A DNA stretch of 64,000 nucleotides from Paramicrobacterium fandaimingii (GCF_011751745.2 NZ_CP061170.1:620001-684000), one strand, 5' to 3'. Counted from the stretch's first letter, positions 34,467 to 43,558 are shown. Notes: generated by a model not told the origin, from the sequence alone. Translations and numbers: made by a program.

Positions 34467-35751
34467 CGTCGGGCGAGTTCTAGGGTGGATTCCAGTTGTC
34501 GTCGCAACAGCGGTCTGGTTTCATCATGGCATGGAATCGTGAAAGAGCTCCGCCGGGGTTGACCAGTTGAGCGTTTTTCGAGGACGGCTATTGAGTCGGT
34601 CGGCGACACGTTGAAGCTCCGTTGGGCTATGGACGCCGAGGTCGCTGCCCTTGGGGAAGTATTGCCGCAGGAGGCCGTTTGTGTTCTCATTCGAGCCGCG
34701 TTGCCAGGGGCTTGCTGCTTCAGCGAAGTAGACGCCGTCGGAGAAGAGATGGGCGAGCCGATCATGGGACGCCATCTCCGATCCTTGGTCCCACGTCAGC
34801 GTTAGTCGCTTCTCCCGAGGCAGGCGGATCAGTTGAGTCTGCATCGCGCGTGTGAGGGCTTCGGCATCGTGTCTGTCAGGCAGGTGGATGAGCTGCACGA
34901 AACGGCTCGTGCGGCACACGAGCGTGCCGATCGCGGACTTGTTCAGCCGCCCCGTGCTCAAGTCTCCTTCCCAGTCTCCGAGCCGGACACGGTCCTCCAC
35001 GGCAGGCGGACGCTGACCGATCAGCAGGGCCGGGGCGATGAACCGTGGCGTGCGTGCGTGTGCTCGACGGCGGCGTTTGCGCATCGGCCTGCCGGTGCGC
35101 AGTTTCCGCGTCAGTACGCGGCTTAGCCCGCTTCGACCCGGATGGTAGAGACCCTGATACATCGTCTCATGACAAATATGCCATGACGGCGTATCGGGGA
35201 ACGCAGCTCGCAGATGCGCGGCAATCTGCTCCGGACTCCACTCCAGATTCAGCTTCTCCTGCACCACCGTTGCCAGGGCAGGATCCTTCATCAGCCGGCC
35301 GCTCTCAGGCCGTCTGGAACGCTGTCCCGCTCGGGCATGAGCGACGGCTGCGTCATAGCCTCCGCGATCATGCCTAGACACGTTTCGCCGCAGTTCCCGG
35401 CTGACCGTGGACGGCGCTCTTCCCAACCGGGACGCCACCTCTCGCACCGATACGCCCTGGGCTTTCAAGACTGCGATGCGCTGTCGTTTTAGCAGTGAGA
35501 GGTAGCGGCCGGAGTGCGCCTCCTGGTCCAATCTCCTCGGCGGTAGACCACCGTTCTCCGTCCGCCACCGATATCCGGTCTTACGACCAACGCCAACTCG
35601 AGTAGCAGCCGCGACTGGAGCGATGCCACCCCGAATCAGCTCCCAAAACTCGTCTTCCAATCTCAACCGTCGCTTACACCCTCGTCTTGCCATCAACACA
35701 TCCCCAGTCTCTAGTAGAAGCGATGCGACAAGAGCTAGAACTCGCCCGACG
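34467..35751 (-). mobile_element. IS30 family insertion sequence, copy A
   Basis: A 17-bp perfect terminal inverted repeat (CGTCGGGCGAGTTCTAG at 34467-34483, reverse complement at 35735-35751) brackets a full IS30-type transposase. The element is about 1.29 kb. It separates the epimerase promoter copy from the transporter promoter copy. I could not confirm a target duplication. Confidence 0.8.
34524..35699 (-). CDS. IS30 family transposase
   Basis: This 391-residue transposase has an N-terminal HTH (SVREVASRLGRAPSTVSREL, about 83-102) and the IS30 DDE catalytic core: GDWEGDLSTG (first Asp), TLTWDQGSEM (second Asp) and SPWQRGSNENTNGLLRQY (Glu). It is full length with no visible frameshift, so copy A may be active. 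It differs clearly from the other IS30 at 41.6 kb. Confidence 0.93.
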   Translation of the reverse strand: MLMARRGCKRRLRLEDEFWELIRGGIAPVAAATRVGVGRKTGYRWRTENGGLPPRRLDQEAHSGRYLSLLKRQRIAVLKAQGVSVREVASRLGRAPSTVSRELRRNVSRHDRGGYDAAVAHARAGQRSRRPESGRLMKDPALATVVQEKLNLEWSPEQIAAHLRAAFPDTPSWHICHETMYQGLYHPGRSGLSRVLTRKLRTGRPMRKRRRRAHARTPRFIAPALLIGQRPPAVEDRVRLGDWEGDLSTGRLNKSAIGTLVCRTSRFVQLIHLPDRHDAEALTRAMQTQLIRLPREKRLTLTWDQGSEMASHDRLAHLFSDGVYFAEAASPWQRGSNENTNGLLRQYFPKGSDLGVHSPTELQRVADRLNSRPRKTLNWSTPAELFHDSMP

Positions 35752-35857
35752 CCACGGGGTCACCTGCGGCGCTTTAGCCCTGCCCCATTGCCGGAGGAAA
35801 GTATTTGAAGCAACGGATGAACCTACAAGGAAATTCTTGGCGAGGTAACATCGGCCC

Positions 35858-35890
35858 TTGACTTTCACATACGTATGCGCGATTCTTAAA
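35858..35890 (+). promoter_or_regulatory. CATACGTATG promoter, copy 2 (transporter operon)
   Basis: TTGACT (35858-35863) is followed by TTCA and CATACGTATG (35868-35877), then CGCGATTCTTAAATCA. A ribosome site AAGGAGG follows at 35903-35909. The palindrome has a CG centre as LacI-family operators do. It would drive the transporter genes through the hisD remnant. Confidence 0.75.
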
Positions 35891-35913
35891 TCATCACGAT
35901 TCAAGGAGGAAAA

Positions 35914-36039
35914 GTGGTCGAATACATCAAGCCGTCGGCATCGACGATGGGCGAGAATGCGCGATGCGCGGCGACCGTTCGTTTGTCGGTCGAGGTTGAC
36001 GATACCGAAATCAAGGAGCGTGGCGAAGCGTTCCACTAA
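35914..36039 (+). pseudogene. 5' fragment of a HisD-like gene
   Basis: The stretch after AAGGAGGAAAA starts GTG and reads VVEYIKPSAS, AATVRLSVEVDDTEIKERGE, then stops. It matches the first 40 or so residues of the HisD-like protein at 45719 (VVKYIKSPTSTTDDNTQRAA, TVRSTVEG, IKERGDEAV). Only the leader and start survived, so it is a duplicated promoter piece now placed ahead of the transporter genes. Confidence 0.75.
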
Positions 36040-36225
36040 TCGTACGGCACAGGTCTCTGCTGCCTCTAGCGTACCTATCGGCTAAATCAGCAGTTCCTAG
36101 TGGGCTTCTATTCGGCACGCGATTCGCGTTAGAACGGTGCGTGCCACTCCCAACTCACCGTGTCGCATGACGCTGTAGTTGCCCAAACGAAACCTCGACA
36201 ATCTGTAGATCACATTAGGGAAATC

Positions 36226-37374
36226 ATGTCAAACTACCGTAGCTCTAGACGATACAAGCGACTTGGGCAACCGAACTGCAATCCTCAGCAGAAGGTTCAC
36301 AAACTGCTTGGTACACCTGTACGGCTTCTGGCTGCTGGAATGGTGCTCGCCCTCAGCGCATGCGCTGGCCCGGGCACGGATCAGTCCCCCGACTCAGTGG
36401 GCCAACTCTCAGACGCCGAAGACCCCTTGGCACCGTTCCCTCTCGAAGAGGAGACAACCGTGACGTTTGGGGTTCCGCAAATGCTCGCATCGCTCGCCAC
36501 TCTGTTCGTTGCGGACTCAATGGGGGAGTTCAAGAAAGAGAACCTGAACGTCGAGATTGAAACGGTTCCCCCTGACTCTATCCCACTCATGCTGGAAAAA
36601 GGAGAACTGGATGTAGGAGTGATTAGCGTCACGCCTAATGTGCTCAACATGCTTAACGAGGACATGGGAATCCGAATAACTATGCCTACTGCTATTGATG
36701 ATCCCAGAAGTGGTTGGTATATAAATAAGTCTCTTCTTGACGCTGATGGCAATATCGAGAGTAGTGGAACTTCGGGTTTGTCAGTTGCAACTTACGTCGG
36801 CGACAAAACTGGGGTTGTCGGGTACTTTACAGAATGGGTACAAACGCATGGTGATCCGGAATTCCAGGCAACAGATCCGGAGTACAAACAACTACCGCAA
36901 GCTAATTCGATGGTAGGAATGCAGAATGGCTCAGTCGATGCAGCATATCTATCGCCTCCGTTCAGTCAAGAGGTAACAAAAAGCGGGTGCTGTGTCCAAT
37001 TGGAAGATGCAATCCCGGAGGGTATGGGGACCGCCTTCTATGGATTCGGGCCAAATCTCCGTACCGAGCGTCCGGACGTCGGACAAGCTGTAGTGCGCGC
37101 GATGGCGCGCACTAATGCGGAGCATCTGCAAGATGGCTATACCGAAGATACAGAAATAGTAGACATACTAGTTTCTGAACTTAGCATGCCAACAGAAGTC
37201 GTCGAGAACCTTGGATATACGTTTGATCCCAAGCTCACTCTTCGCACCGGGTATCTAGACGTTTCGCAAGAACATTTTATGTCGATTGGTATGCTGCGCT
37301 ATTCAGATCCCTTGAGCGATGAAGTCATCTTCGATAGATCCTTCGTCGATCGCCTAAACCCTGGAGGCGAGTAG
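36226..37374 (+). CDS. TauA/SsuA-type ABC transporter substrate-binding lipoprotein
   Basis: This 382-residue lipoprotein has a lipobox LSACAG near residue 45 and the fold of NMT1/TauA/SsuA-like binding proteins (TVTFGVPQMLASLATLFVAD, GELDVGVISVTPNVLN, GSVDAAYLSPPFSQE). ATG 36226 follows AGGG, and the upstream frame lacks a better start. GC is clearly lower than the genome average here. With the next two genes it forms a complete importer for a small anion such as a sulfonate, taurine-like compound or thiamine-precursor analogue; the ligand is not determinable. Confidence 0.85.
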   Translation: MSNYRSSRRYKRLGQPNCNPQQKVHKLLGTPVRLLAAGMVLALSACAGPGTDQSPDSVGQLSDAEDPLAPFPLEEETTVTFGVPQMLASLATLFVADSMGEFKKENLNVEIETVPPDSIPLMLEKGELDVGVISVTPNVLNMLNEDMGIRITMPTAIDDPRSGWYINKSLLDADGNIESSGTSGLSVATYVGDKTGVVGYFTEWVQTHGDPEFQATDPEYKQLPQANSMVGMQNGSVDAAYLSPPFSQEVTKSGCCVQLEDAIPEGMGTAFYGFGPNLRTERPDVGQAVVRAMARTNAEHLQDGYTEDTEIVDILVSELSMPTEVVENLGYTFDPKLTLRTGYLDVSQEHFMSIGMLRYSDPLSDEVIFDRSFVDRLNPGGE

Positions 37375-37445
37375 AAAGTGCGCTGCAAATCGATTAGCCA
37401 AAAGGGTACTGGTGTGTCACTTCGGCTCAAGATCGGAGGGTCACA

Positions 37446-38270
37446 ATGCCTAAAACTTTGAACGGCACGAACACAGAAGCAACCGTGAACACGAAAATTG
37501 ATTGCAGGAATGTGCGTCGGGAGTTTATTGCGGGCAAGACGGTAGTCCAAGCTCTCGGCCCTCTTAACCTGCAAGTGGCGCAAGGGGAGTTTGTATGCCT
37601 CGTTGGGCCGTCTGGTTGTGGTAAATCTACGCTACTTCGGATAATTGCTGGATTGCTGAATCCTTCGGATGGCGAAGTTAGGTTAGCCCATGAACATGTA
37701 GAGCACCCGTTGCTGTCAGTGGTGTTCCAGGATTACAGTATTTACCCCTGGAAAACTGTTAAGAACAACGTCCGTCTGGGTCTAAAAATATCTGGTGTGT
37801 CTGCTGTCGAGGCTGACAACCGAGTGTCCTACTGGTTGGACAAACTGCACTTAACGAGATTCGCGGATTCCTATCCGGGTACCCTTTCTGGCGGCATGCG
37901 GCAGCGAGTGTCAATTGCGCGTGCATTGGTGTTGTCGCCGGAGAACATTCTCATGGATGAACCATTCGCGGCATTGGACGCGCAGTTGCGAAAGCTGATG
38001 CAGGATGAACTCCTTAACATCTGGCAAGAAGACAAGCGCACTGTGTTATTCGTGACGCATAATCTCGATGAAGCAATCTTACTCGGTGATCGTGTTGTCG
38101 TGATGGGCGCGGCGCCAGGGCGAGTGATCGCGGAGTTCAAGGTTCCGTTCGAACGGCCAAGGAATTCTGACTTGCGTAACGACCCCGCTTTCTCTGCACT
38201 TGAGGGAGAGATATGGGCGTGCTTGAGAGACGAGGTCGGCACCGGACTGCAAGTTAAAACTGGAGGCTAG
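37446..38270 (+). CDS. Nitrate/sulfonate/taurine-type ABC transporter ATP-binding protein
   Basis: This 274-residue ATPase has Walker A VGPSGCGKST (53-62), Q-loop VVFQDYSIYPWKTV, signature LSGGMRQR, Walker B ILMDEPFAALD and H-loop FVTHNLDEAI. The sequence is of the SsuB/TauB/NrtC type. GGAGGG lies upstream of the ATG. It is 71 bases after the binding-protein gene and 2 bases before the permease gene. Confidence 0.9.
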   Translation: MPKTLNGTNTEATVNTKIDCRNVRREFIAGKTVVQALGPLNLQVAQGEFVCLVGPSGCGKSTLLRIIAGLLNPSDGEVRLAHEHVEHPLLSVVFQDYSIYPWKTVKNNVRLGLKISGVSAVEADNRVSYWLDKLHLTRFADSYPGTLSGGMRQRVSIARALVLSPENILMDEPFAALDAQLRKLMQDELLNIWQEDKRTVLFVTHNLDEAILLGDRVVVMGAAPGRVIAEFKVPFERPRNSDLRNDPAFSALEGEIWACLRDEVGTGLQVKTGG

Positions 38271-38272
38271 CC

Positions 38273-39196
38273 GTGGGTCGGAAATCGAGCACTGCAAATG
38301 GCCACGGTTATGGGCACGCTGGAGAAAGCGGGATGGAAATGAGCAGCCATGCATCATCAGTTGTGAGCCAGCATGTCGTAACGAGAAAGCCTGGCTTTGC
38401 GCAACGGCGACCGGCCGAACACGCACGTCGAAGGCGTGTTACCGATCGCATATTGATGATAGCGACGCCCATTCTCCTTTTATGCTTATGGCAAGCGGCG
38501 TCGGTTAGCGGTTTGGTTGATAGACGTTTTTGGCCAGCTCCAACCGACATCGGAGTAGCATTCGTCGAGAATATAGAGTCCGGGGTACTAATTTCCGAAG
38601 CAGCGATCTCTCTTAGGCGAATACTCACGGGCTTTGCTTGCGGTACCGCGCTCGGTGTCGTAATCGGCTTGTTGCTGGGGACGGTTCGAACACTACGGGT
38701 AGCTTTTTATCCGATTATTGGCGCTTTGTACACCGTGCCCAAGATCGCCATAATTCCGTTGCTGTTACTGCTATTCGGCCTGGGTGAAGCACCCAAACTG
38801 GTTTTGATTAGCGCGGGCGTATTCTTCATAGTTGTGATTAGTTGCGTAGCCGCAGTTACTGGCGTCTCAAGTAGTTACCTCGAGCCTGTGAGAACGTTCA
38901 ATGCGTCCTTCATGCAGAGGTTGTGCCACGTCGTGATCCCTGCGGCTCTTCCTGAACTATTTATCGCTTTTAGGCTTGCGATGGGTCAGGCGGTACTTCT
39001 GACCATCGGCATTGAGATAATCCAGAGCTCGGATGGTCTCGGATTTATGATCTGGAACGCTTGGGAGTTGTACCTGACCAGCCTCATGTATGTAGGAATA
39101 GTCTTCGTGTCGCTGCTGGGCGTCGTTCTACAGGGCTCCGTCACGTTCGTGGGTAACCGGATAATGCCGTGGAGAAGGACAATCTCGAACCATTGA
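38273..39196 (+). CDS. Nitrate/sulfonate/taurine-type ABC transporter permease
   Basis: This 307-residue permease has six membrane helices and a binding-protein-dependent transport motif near AALPELFIAFRLAMGQAVLL. The N-terminal 55 residues are basic and polar, longer than in most SsuC/TauC proteins. GTG 38273 overlaps almost directly with the ATPase stop; internal ATGs at 38333 and 38339 are alternatives. It completes the three-gene importer. Confidence 0.88.
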   Translation: MGRKSSTANGHGYGHAGESGMEMSSHASSVVSQHVVTRKPGFAQRRPAEHARRRRVTDRILMIATPILLLCLWQAASVSGLVDRRFWPAPTDIGVAFVENIESGVLISEAAISLRRILTGFACGTALGVVIGLLLGTVRTLRVAFYPIIGALYTVPKIAIIPLLLLLFGLGEAPKLVLISAGVFFIVVISCVAAVTGVSSSYLEPVRTFNASFMQRLCHVVIPAALPELFIAFRLAMGQAVLLTIGIEIIQSSDGLGFMIWNAWELYLTSLMYVGIVFVSLLGVVLQGSVTFVGNRIMPWRRTISNH

Positions 39197-39200
39197 ACGG

Positions 39201-39392
39201 TTGACCCTCGACGGTGAGCGACCTGACGGACCTTACTGGACCCCGGCGAAGGACGATGCGTTATTCGCGCCTAAGAAGCGGCGGAGAGTGGGAATTGGTG
39301 ATCTCTGGATGGTGAGCGGCGGTATTCGACCATCACAATCAAGTTTTATCGAAGTCAAGGACATGGAAGGAAAACTATGCAACACTCTGTAG
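39201..39392 (+). CDS. Doubtful 63-residue reading frame between permease and NTF2 genes
   Basis: This frame starts with TTG 4 bases after the permease stop, ends inside the next gene, and contains GPYWTPAKDDALF and KKRRRVGIGDLW. It has no recognisable domain and no clear ribosome site. It may be a remnant of a larger gene or a spurious frame. I list it because it fills the operon gap. Confidence 0.25.
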   Translation: MTLDGERPDGPYWTPAKDDALFAPKKRRRVGIGDLWMVSGGIRPSQSSFIEVKDMEGKLCNTL

Positions 39393-40273
39393 TTGGGACG
39401 CGCGAGAACCTCGACAAAGTTAGGGACTTCTTTCGTCGGAAGCATGTTAACGATCGTTGGGACTTGTTCTCCGATAACGTGTTGATCCGACATCCGTTCG
39501 GCGGCCGCGTGTCATCTCGCTCAGTATGGTACGGGAAGCATGAGGTTGGGTTACTGGAACGTATGATCCAGCACGAGTTTCGCTCGATCACGTATCACGA
39601 TTTAGACATTCACGAATGTTCGGACGGTGCTAATTTTTGGGTTCTTGCGCGGACTCGAGAAGATTCTATTTCGTCGAACGGGAAGCCATACTATCAGCGC
39701 TTCGTTCATCATTTCACATTTGAGGAGGGGTTGATTGCCCGGTGGGATGAGTATTTTGATGCACTGGCACTGAGAAGTTTAAGGACCGGAGAGAAACCCG
39801 TAGAGTTCGGAAACCTGCGCGAATTGCGGCCTGAAGTTGAAACGGCTTCAGTGGGTTCCGAAGAATCGAGAGAGGAAAACCTGTCCGTTGTACGCCAATT
39901 CTTGGACGGGGATCCATATCATCCGGATACGCGGTTGCCGCATTGGGCACCTGACGCAATAAAGGAACTAGCTTGGACGCCGCCTTCTTGGCCAGTTACT
40001 TCTAGCTTCAGCGGTGAAGAATTGCTTGGCGAAACACGCAATGGGAGCGCGGTCTTCGGGAAGTGCATTCATCGGGATGTGGAGCTGTATCCAACTTTGG
40101 ATCCATGTGTGTTCTTCGCGACGAGTCGCATGGATAACGCAGCTACGTTCAGAGGAGAGCTCTATCCTCAGTCATTTGTTCTCGTGTTGAGGGTCGAGCG
40201 CGGAAAGGTGAAGATCTTGCGCGAGTATTTTGATACTGCACTCATAGAGCGATGGGGTCCAACGCTGGATTAG
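39377..40273 (+). CDS. Tandem NTF2-like (SnoaL/PhzA-B type) protein
   Basis: This 298-residue protein contains two copies of an NTF2-like fold (about 1-145 and 160-298). Each has the helical start, WDLFSDNVLIRHPFGG or PDTRLPHWAPDAIKELAWTP, and a conserved end such as RWDEYFDALAL or ILREYFDTALIERWG, the latter resembling PhzA/PhzB proteins. NTF2-like enzymes are isomerases, dehydratases or hydrolases of small cyclic or aromatic molecules, so it may act on the transported compound. GGAAGGAAAA precedes the ATG. Its role is inferred from context. Confidence 0.72.
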   Translation: MQHSVVGTRENLDKVRDFFRRKHVNDRWDLFSDNVLIRHPFGGRVSSRSVWYGKHEVGLLERMIQHEFRSITYHDLDIHECSDGANFWVLARTREDSISSNGKPYYQRFVHHFTFEEGLIARWDEYFDALALRSLRTGEKPVEFGNLRELRPEVETASVGSEESREENLSVVRQFLDGDPYHPDTRLPHWAPDAIKELAWTPPSWPVTSSFSGEELLGETRNGSAVFGKCIHRDVELYPTLDPCVFFATSRMDNAATFRGELYPQSFVLVLRVERGKVKILREYFDTALIERWGPTLD

Positions 40274-40455
40274 TAGCCGAGGCGGCCCTAACTTACCCAG
40301 TCTCCCGTCTTGAGACGGGACACCACTTGAGCCGACTAGTTTAGCCTCGATCCGATGATGAACTCCAAATGAGGGGCAGATTTTGAGGGGCTCAGTCGCT
40401 GAGCAGATAGGACTCTTCTCCAACCCTCGGCTGCCTGGTCGCTGTTTGTCCCACG

Positions 40456-40752
40456 TTATATGGTAAACCGTTCTAGGTTCTGTGCCGTTTCTATACGGGG
40501 AGCGGCACAGAACCTAGAACGGTTCAGGTTCGGGAACATGCCCAGCAGATGCGTTCTCGCGTATCGGATCCACCGTGTCTCGGAATCGAAATGCAACAGA
40601 TGCTGGGCCACGACCAGGCACAGCAGTTCCGCATCGCTCAACGCGCGACGTCGCCCCGGCCCGGATTGCTCCGACAAGCCGAGCCGGGGCAGCACGACAT
40701 CATCGAGAAAGACGTAAAGTGTGGTCAGGAGAGTGTTTAGTTTGTTGTTCAC
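40456..40752 (-). pseudogene. N-terminal fragment of an IS982 family transposase
   Basis: The first 80 or so residues (NKLNTLLTTLYVFLDDVVL, ALSDAELLCLVVAQHLLHFD, RWIRYARTHLLGMFP) match the N-terminal region of IS982 transposases. The catalytic domain is absent: the frame runs into a 22-bp inverted repeat and ends. It is a truncated remnant. Confidence 0.75.
40466..40524. repeat. Perfect 22-bp inverted repeat
   Basis: Bases 40466-40487 (AACCGTTCTAGGTTCTGTGC then CG) are the exact reverse complement of 40503-40524, with a 15-base loop. It replaces the missing part of the IS982 transposase. It may represent two element ends brought together, or a fold-back end. Confidence 0.8.
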
Positions 40753-41584
40753 ACCAAAGACTTAACACTCTCCGCCAACGTTTAACAGCACCCAAGGGGA
40801 CTATCCCATAAACGGTGTATCCGGCGTTTTCTTTTAGCAGTTTTCAGCGGCTGGAAATCGGTCGCTGAAGGTGATGGCGAATGGGTTGAAAGCAGGCTTC
40901 CAGCGCATCGTCCATCGGGTCCTGCCGGCACCGGTCGGATCGAGCGATCGGGTGACCAGTTACAAGCACTTTAGCGCGGCCTGCTCGGTGGGGAAAAGCC
41001 CACGGGCTTTAACCGCGCGCCGGTACCTGGCGTTGAGCGATTCGATGGCGTTGGTCGAGCAGATGAACTGGCGGATCTCCACGTCGTAGTCCAGGAACGG
41101 GATGAACTCTTCCCACGCGTTCTGCCAAAGCCTGATGATGGCGCCGTTTTTCTAGCCCCACCGTTCCGCGAGCTCCTCAACCGCCACGCGGGGAGCGGTG
41201 GCGTTCACGGCGGTATAGATGGGCTTCACGTCCCGTTTGAGCGCGTCCCAGTCCTTCTTCGAGGCCAGACGGAACGTGTTACGGATCAAGTGGGTAATAC
41301 AGGTTTGAACCGTCGTCAGCGGCCAAACATTGGAGACTACCTCGGGCAGGCCTTTGGATCCGTTGCAGACGAGGAAAAGGTGTCCTTGACGCCGCGGTTC
41401 TTAATATCGGTCAGCACGTTCATCCAGAACTTCGCGCCCTCACCACCGGTGCCGGCCCAGAGCCCGAGGATATCTTTCTCCCCGGCCAGAGTGACGCCAA
41501 TAGCGGCGTAGATCGGTCGGTTGGTGACTTGCCCGTCGCGGATCTTGACCACGATCGCATTGATGAAGATCGCGGCGTAGATCT

Positions 41585-42815
41585 GACGGTTTCTAACCAT
41601 CGTTGCGAATCTCTTCTGAAGGGAGATTCTGATGGTGCGTTGGGCATGGAATAAGTCGTCTGGTGACGTGAAACGCCGATACTTTGAAATGATTAGGCAG
41701 GGTTCCAGCGGGTCAGCCGCGGCAGTGGCTGTCGGAGTGTCGTTGAGCTGCGGGTCGAAGTGGTTCGTTGACGCTGGAAGCGTGACATTCATCGACACGC
41801 CGATCAGTAGCCGTTATCTGAATCAGGACGACCGAATCGAGATCGCCGATGGTTTGGCGGCGAAGGAGCCGATAAAACAGATCGCTGCCCGTATCGGTAA
41901 GAGCTATCAGAGCGTGTATCGAGAGATCGCTCGCCATCGTCGACCAAACGGCCGGTATCAGCCGTGGCATGCGCATGGCCAAGCCTGGGAAGCGAGGCGG
42001 CGGGATCGTCCTCGTCGATTCGACGAGGACGAAGATCTGCGCGAGATCGTGGCCGAGAAGCTGAAGGAGAAGTGGTCGCCGCAGCAGATCAGCCGATGGC
42101 TGCGGCGCCGATGGCCGAAGCGCGAAACCTGGCATGTATGCGCTGAAACGATCTACGAGGGCATCTACCGGGGCCTGATCGTCGCGAGGGACGAAAGCGC
42201 CCTGCGCACGGGGCGTGTTTATCGTCATAAGCGGGGCCGGGGACGAACCCGTGATGGTGCGCTCAAGCAATGCACGAATATGAAGTCGATACATGACCGG
42301 CCGAAAACAGTCGAGAAGCGTCGCCAAGTGGGGCATTGGGAAGGCGACCTGATCGTCGGAAAAGGACAGCAATCCGCCATCGCCACGCTCGTCGAGCGAA
42401 AGACCCGACACACCATCCTCGTCCCGTTGGCATCAGGACACACGGCCACAAGAGTCGCCGAGGCCCTGACACGAGTATTCGCCGGGCTTCCGCGGAAGAT
42501 TCGGCGCACCCTCACCTGGGATCAAGGCAACGAAATGTTCCAGCACGAGCGCGTGGAAACAGACACTGGAGTCCAGATCTACTTCGCCGATCCGCACTCT
42601 CCCTGGCAACGCGGCACGAACGAGAACACGAACGGGCTCCTACGGCAGTATTTCCCCAAGGGAACAGACCTTCACCAGTACACCGAGCAGCGGCTAAACG
42701 ACGTCGCCGCAGAGCTCAACGCCAGACCCCGGCTCACCCTCAAAGACCGCACCCCAGCACAGCTCATGAGACGCTGGATAAAACAACCAATTCGCAACGA
42801 TGGCTAGAAACCGTC
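41585..42815 (+). mobile_element. IS30 family insertion sequence, copy B, inside IS256
   Basis: A 26-bp terminal inverted repeat with one mismatch (GACGGTTTCTAACCATCGTT start at 41585; mirrored end at 42790-42815) brackets a complete transposase. The flanking triplet TCT (41582-41584 and 42816-42818) is a 3-bp target duplication, as expected for IS30. Confidence 0.92.
41632..42807 (+). CDS. IS30 family transposase
   Basis: This 391-residue transposase shows the IS30 pattern: HTH region IKQIAARIGKSYQSVYREIA, catalytic GHWEGDLIVGKG (Asp), TLTWDQGNEMFQH (Asp) and HSPWQRGTNENTNGLLRQYF (Glu). It is intact and faces opposite to the interrupted IS256 transposase. Clean ends and target duplication suggest a fairly recent insertion. 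Confidence 0.93.
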   Translation: MVRWAWNKSSGDVKRRYFEMIRQGSSGSAAAVAVGVSLSCGSKWFVDAGSVTFIDTPISSRYLNQDDRIEIADGLAAKEPIKQIAARIGKSYQSVYREIARHRRPNGRYQPWHAHGQAWEARRRDRPRRFDEDEDLREIVAEKLKEKWSPQQISRWLRRRWPKRETWHVCAETIYEGIYRGLIVARDESALRTGRVYRHKRGRGRTRDGALKQCTNMKSIHDRPKTVEKRRQVGHWEGDLIVGKGQQSAIATLVERKTRHTILVPLASGHTATRVAEALTRVFAGLPRKIRRTLTWDQGNEMFQHERVETDTGVQIYFADPHSPWQRGTNENTNGLLRQYFPKGTDLHQYTEQRLNDVAAELNARPRLTLKDRTPAQLMRRWIKQPIRNDG

Positions 42816-43437
42816 TCTCGTCGAGGGGCCGGTTCTGCCAGGCGTTCATCTCCTCGATAACCTTGTCGGTGATCCGACTAATGGTCTCCCTCGAAACGGA
42901 CGCTCCATAGATCTCGGTGAAGTGCGAGCTGATTTCCCCGGTCGTTAATCCCGTCGCGTAGAGCGAGAGGACCATCTCATCGACCCCGGTCAACCGGCAC
43001 TGACTCTTCTTGACGATCTTCGGCTCGAAAGCGCCTTCTCTGTCCCGCGGAACAGTGATTTCCATCGGTCCGGTGGTCTCCGTCAACACGGTCTTACACC
43101 GGCTACCGTTCCGCGTGTTGCCGGCCTGTTTCGCCGCGGTGTCGTGCTTCTCGTGGCCGAGGTGCTCAGTCATTTCTTCATCGAGGGCAACCTCAACCAC
43201 GGTATTCGTCAACTGCTTGAGCAGCTCATCAGGACCAGTCAGTGACAGGCCCTGCTCCTTGGCCATTCTGACTAACTCGCGGGCAGCCTCGGACTCGGAC
43301 TTATAGCTCTTCTTCTCAATGGCTTCGGTGCTTTTCACAGCATCCAGTGTTGCCGTCATACCAGCTCCTACCCGCCAAGCTCGTCGCCCGGCATGTTGGG
43401 CCGGATACACCGTTATTTCCACAGTCCCCACCCAGAG

Positions 43438-43558
43438 ACTGGGCCGCGAGGGCCGGGGAGAACACCACGACCGTCGTGAACCGGATCTTCGAGTCCGTCC
43501 CTGTCGACGAGCAGGGCCTCGGCCCTGCCCCGCCGGGCTCCGCATGACGCGCCGCTAG
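43438..43558 (+). pseudogene. C-terminal remnant of an IS21-type IstA transposase
   Basis: The short stretch encodes WAARAGENTTTVVNRIFESV then PVDEQGLGP, and RMTRR in a neighbouring frame, resembling the end of IstA proteins that precede istB. It is cut on the left by the IS256 end and lacks all catalytic parts. Confidence 0.4.

Larger units (their letters stand above)
40834..43359 (-). pseudogene. IS256 family transposase, split and frameshifted
   Basis: The N-terminal part (43359 down to 42819) reads LVRMAKEQGLSLTGPDELLK and VVEVALDEEMTEHLGHEKHD, typical of IS256 Mutator-type transposases. The rest resumes at 41584 with YAAIFINAIVVKIRDG. Removing the inserted IS30 and one TCT restores RPLDEIYAAIFINA in frame. 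The downstream part also has a one-base deletion after GVKDTF and a stop near 41155, so the gene was already dead or decayed after insertion. Confidence 0.85.
40796..43429 (-). mobile_element. IS256 family insertion sequence, interrupted by an IS30
   Basis: About 31-bp terminal repeats are seen: GGGGACTATCCCATAAACGG at the left end (40796-40826) and its imperfect reverse complement at 43399-43429. Subtracting the inner IS30 and its 3-bp duplication leaves about 1.4 kb, the normal IS256 size. Flanks share CACCCA, which may be the worn target duplication. Confidence 0.8.
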
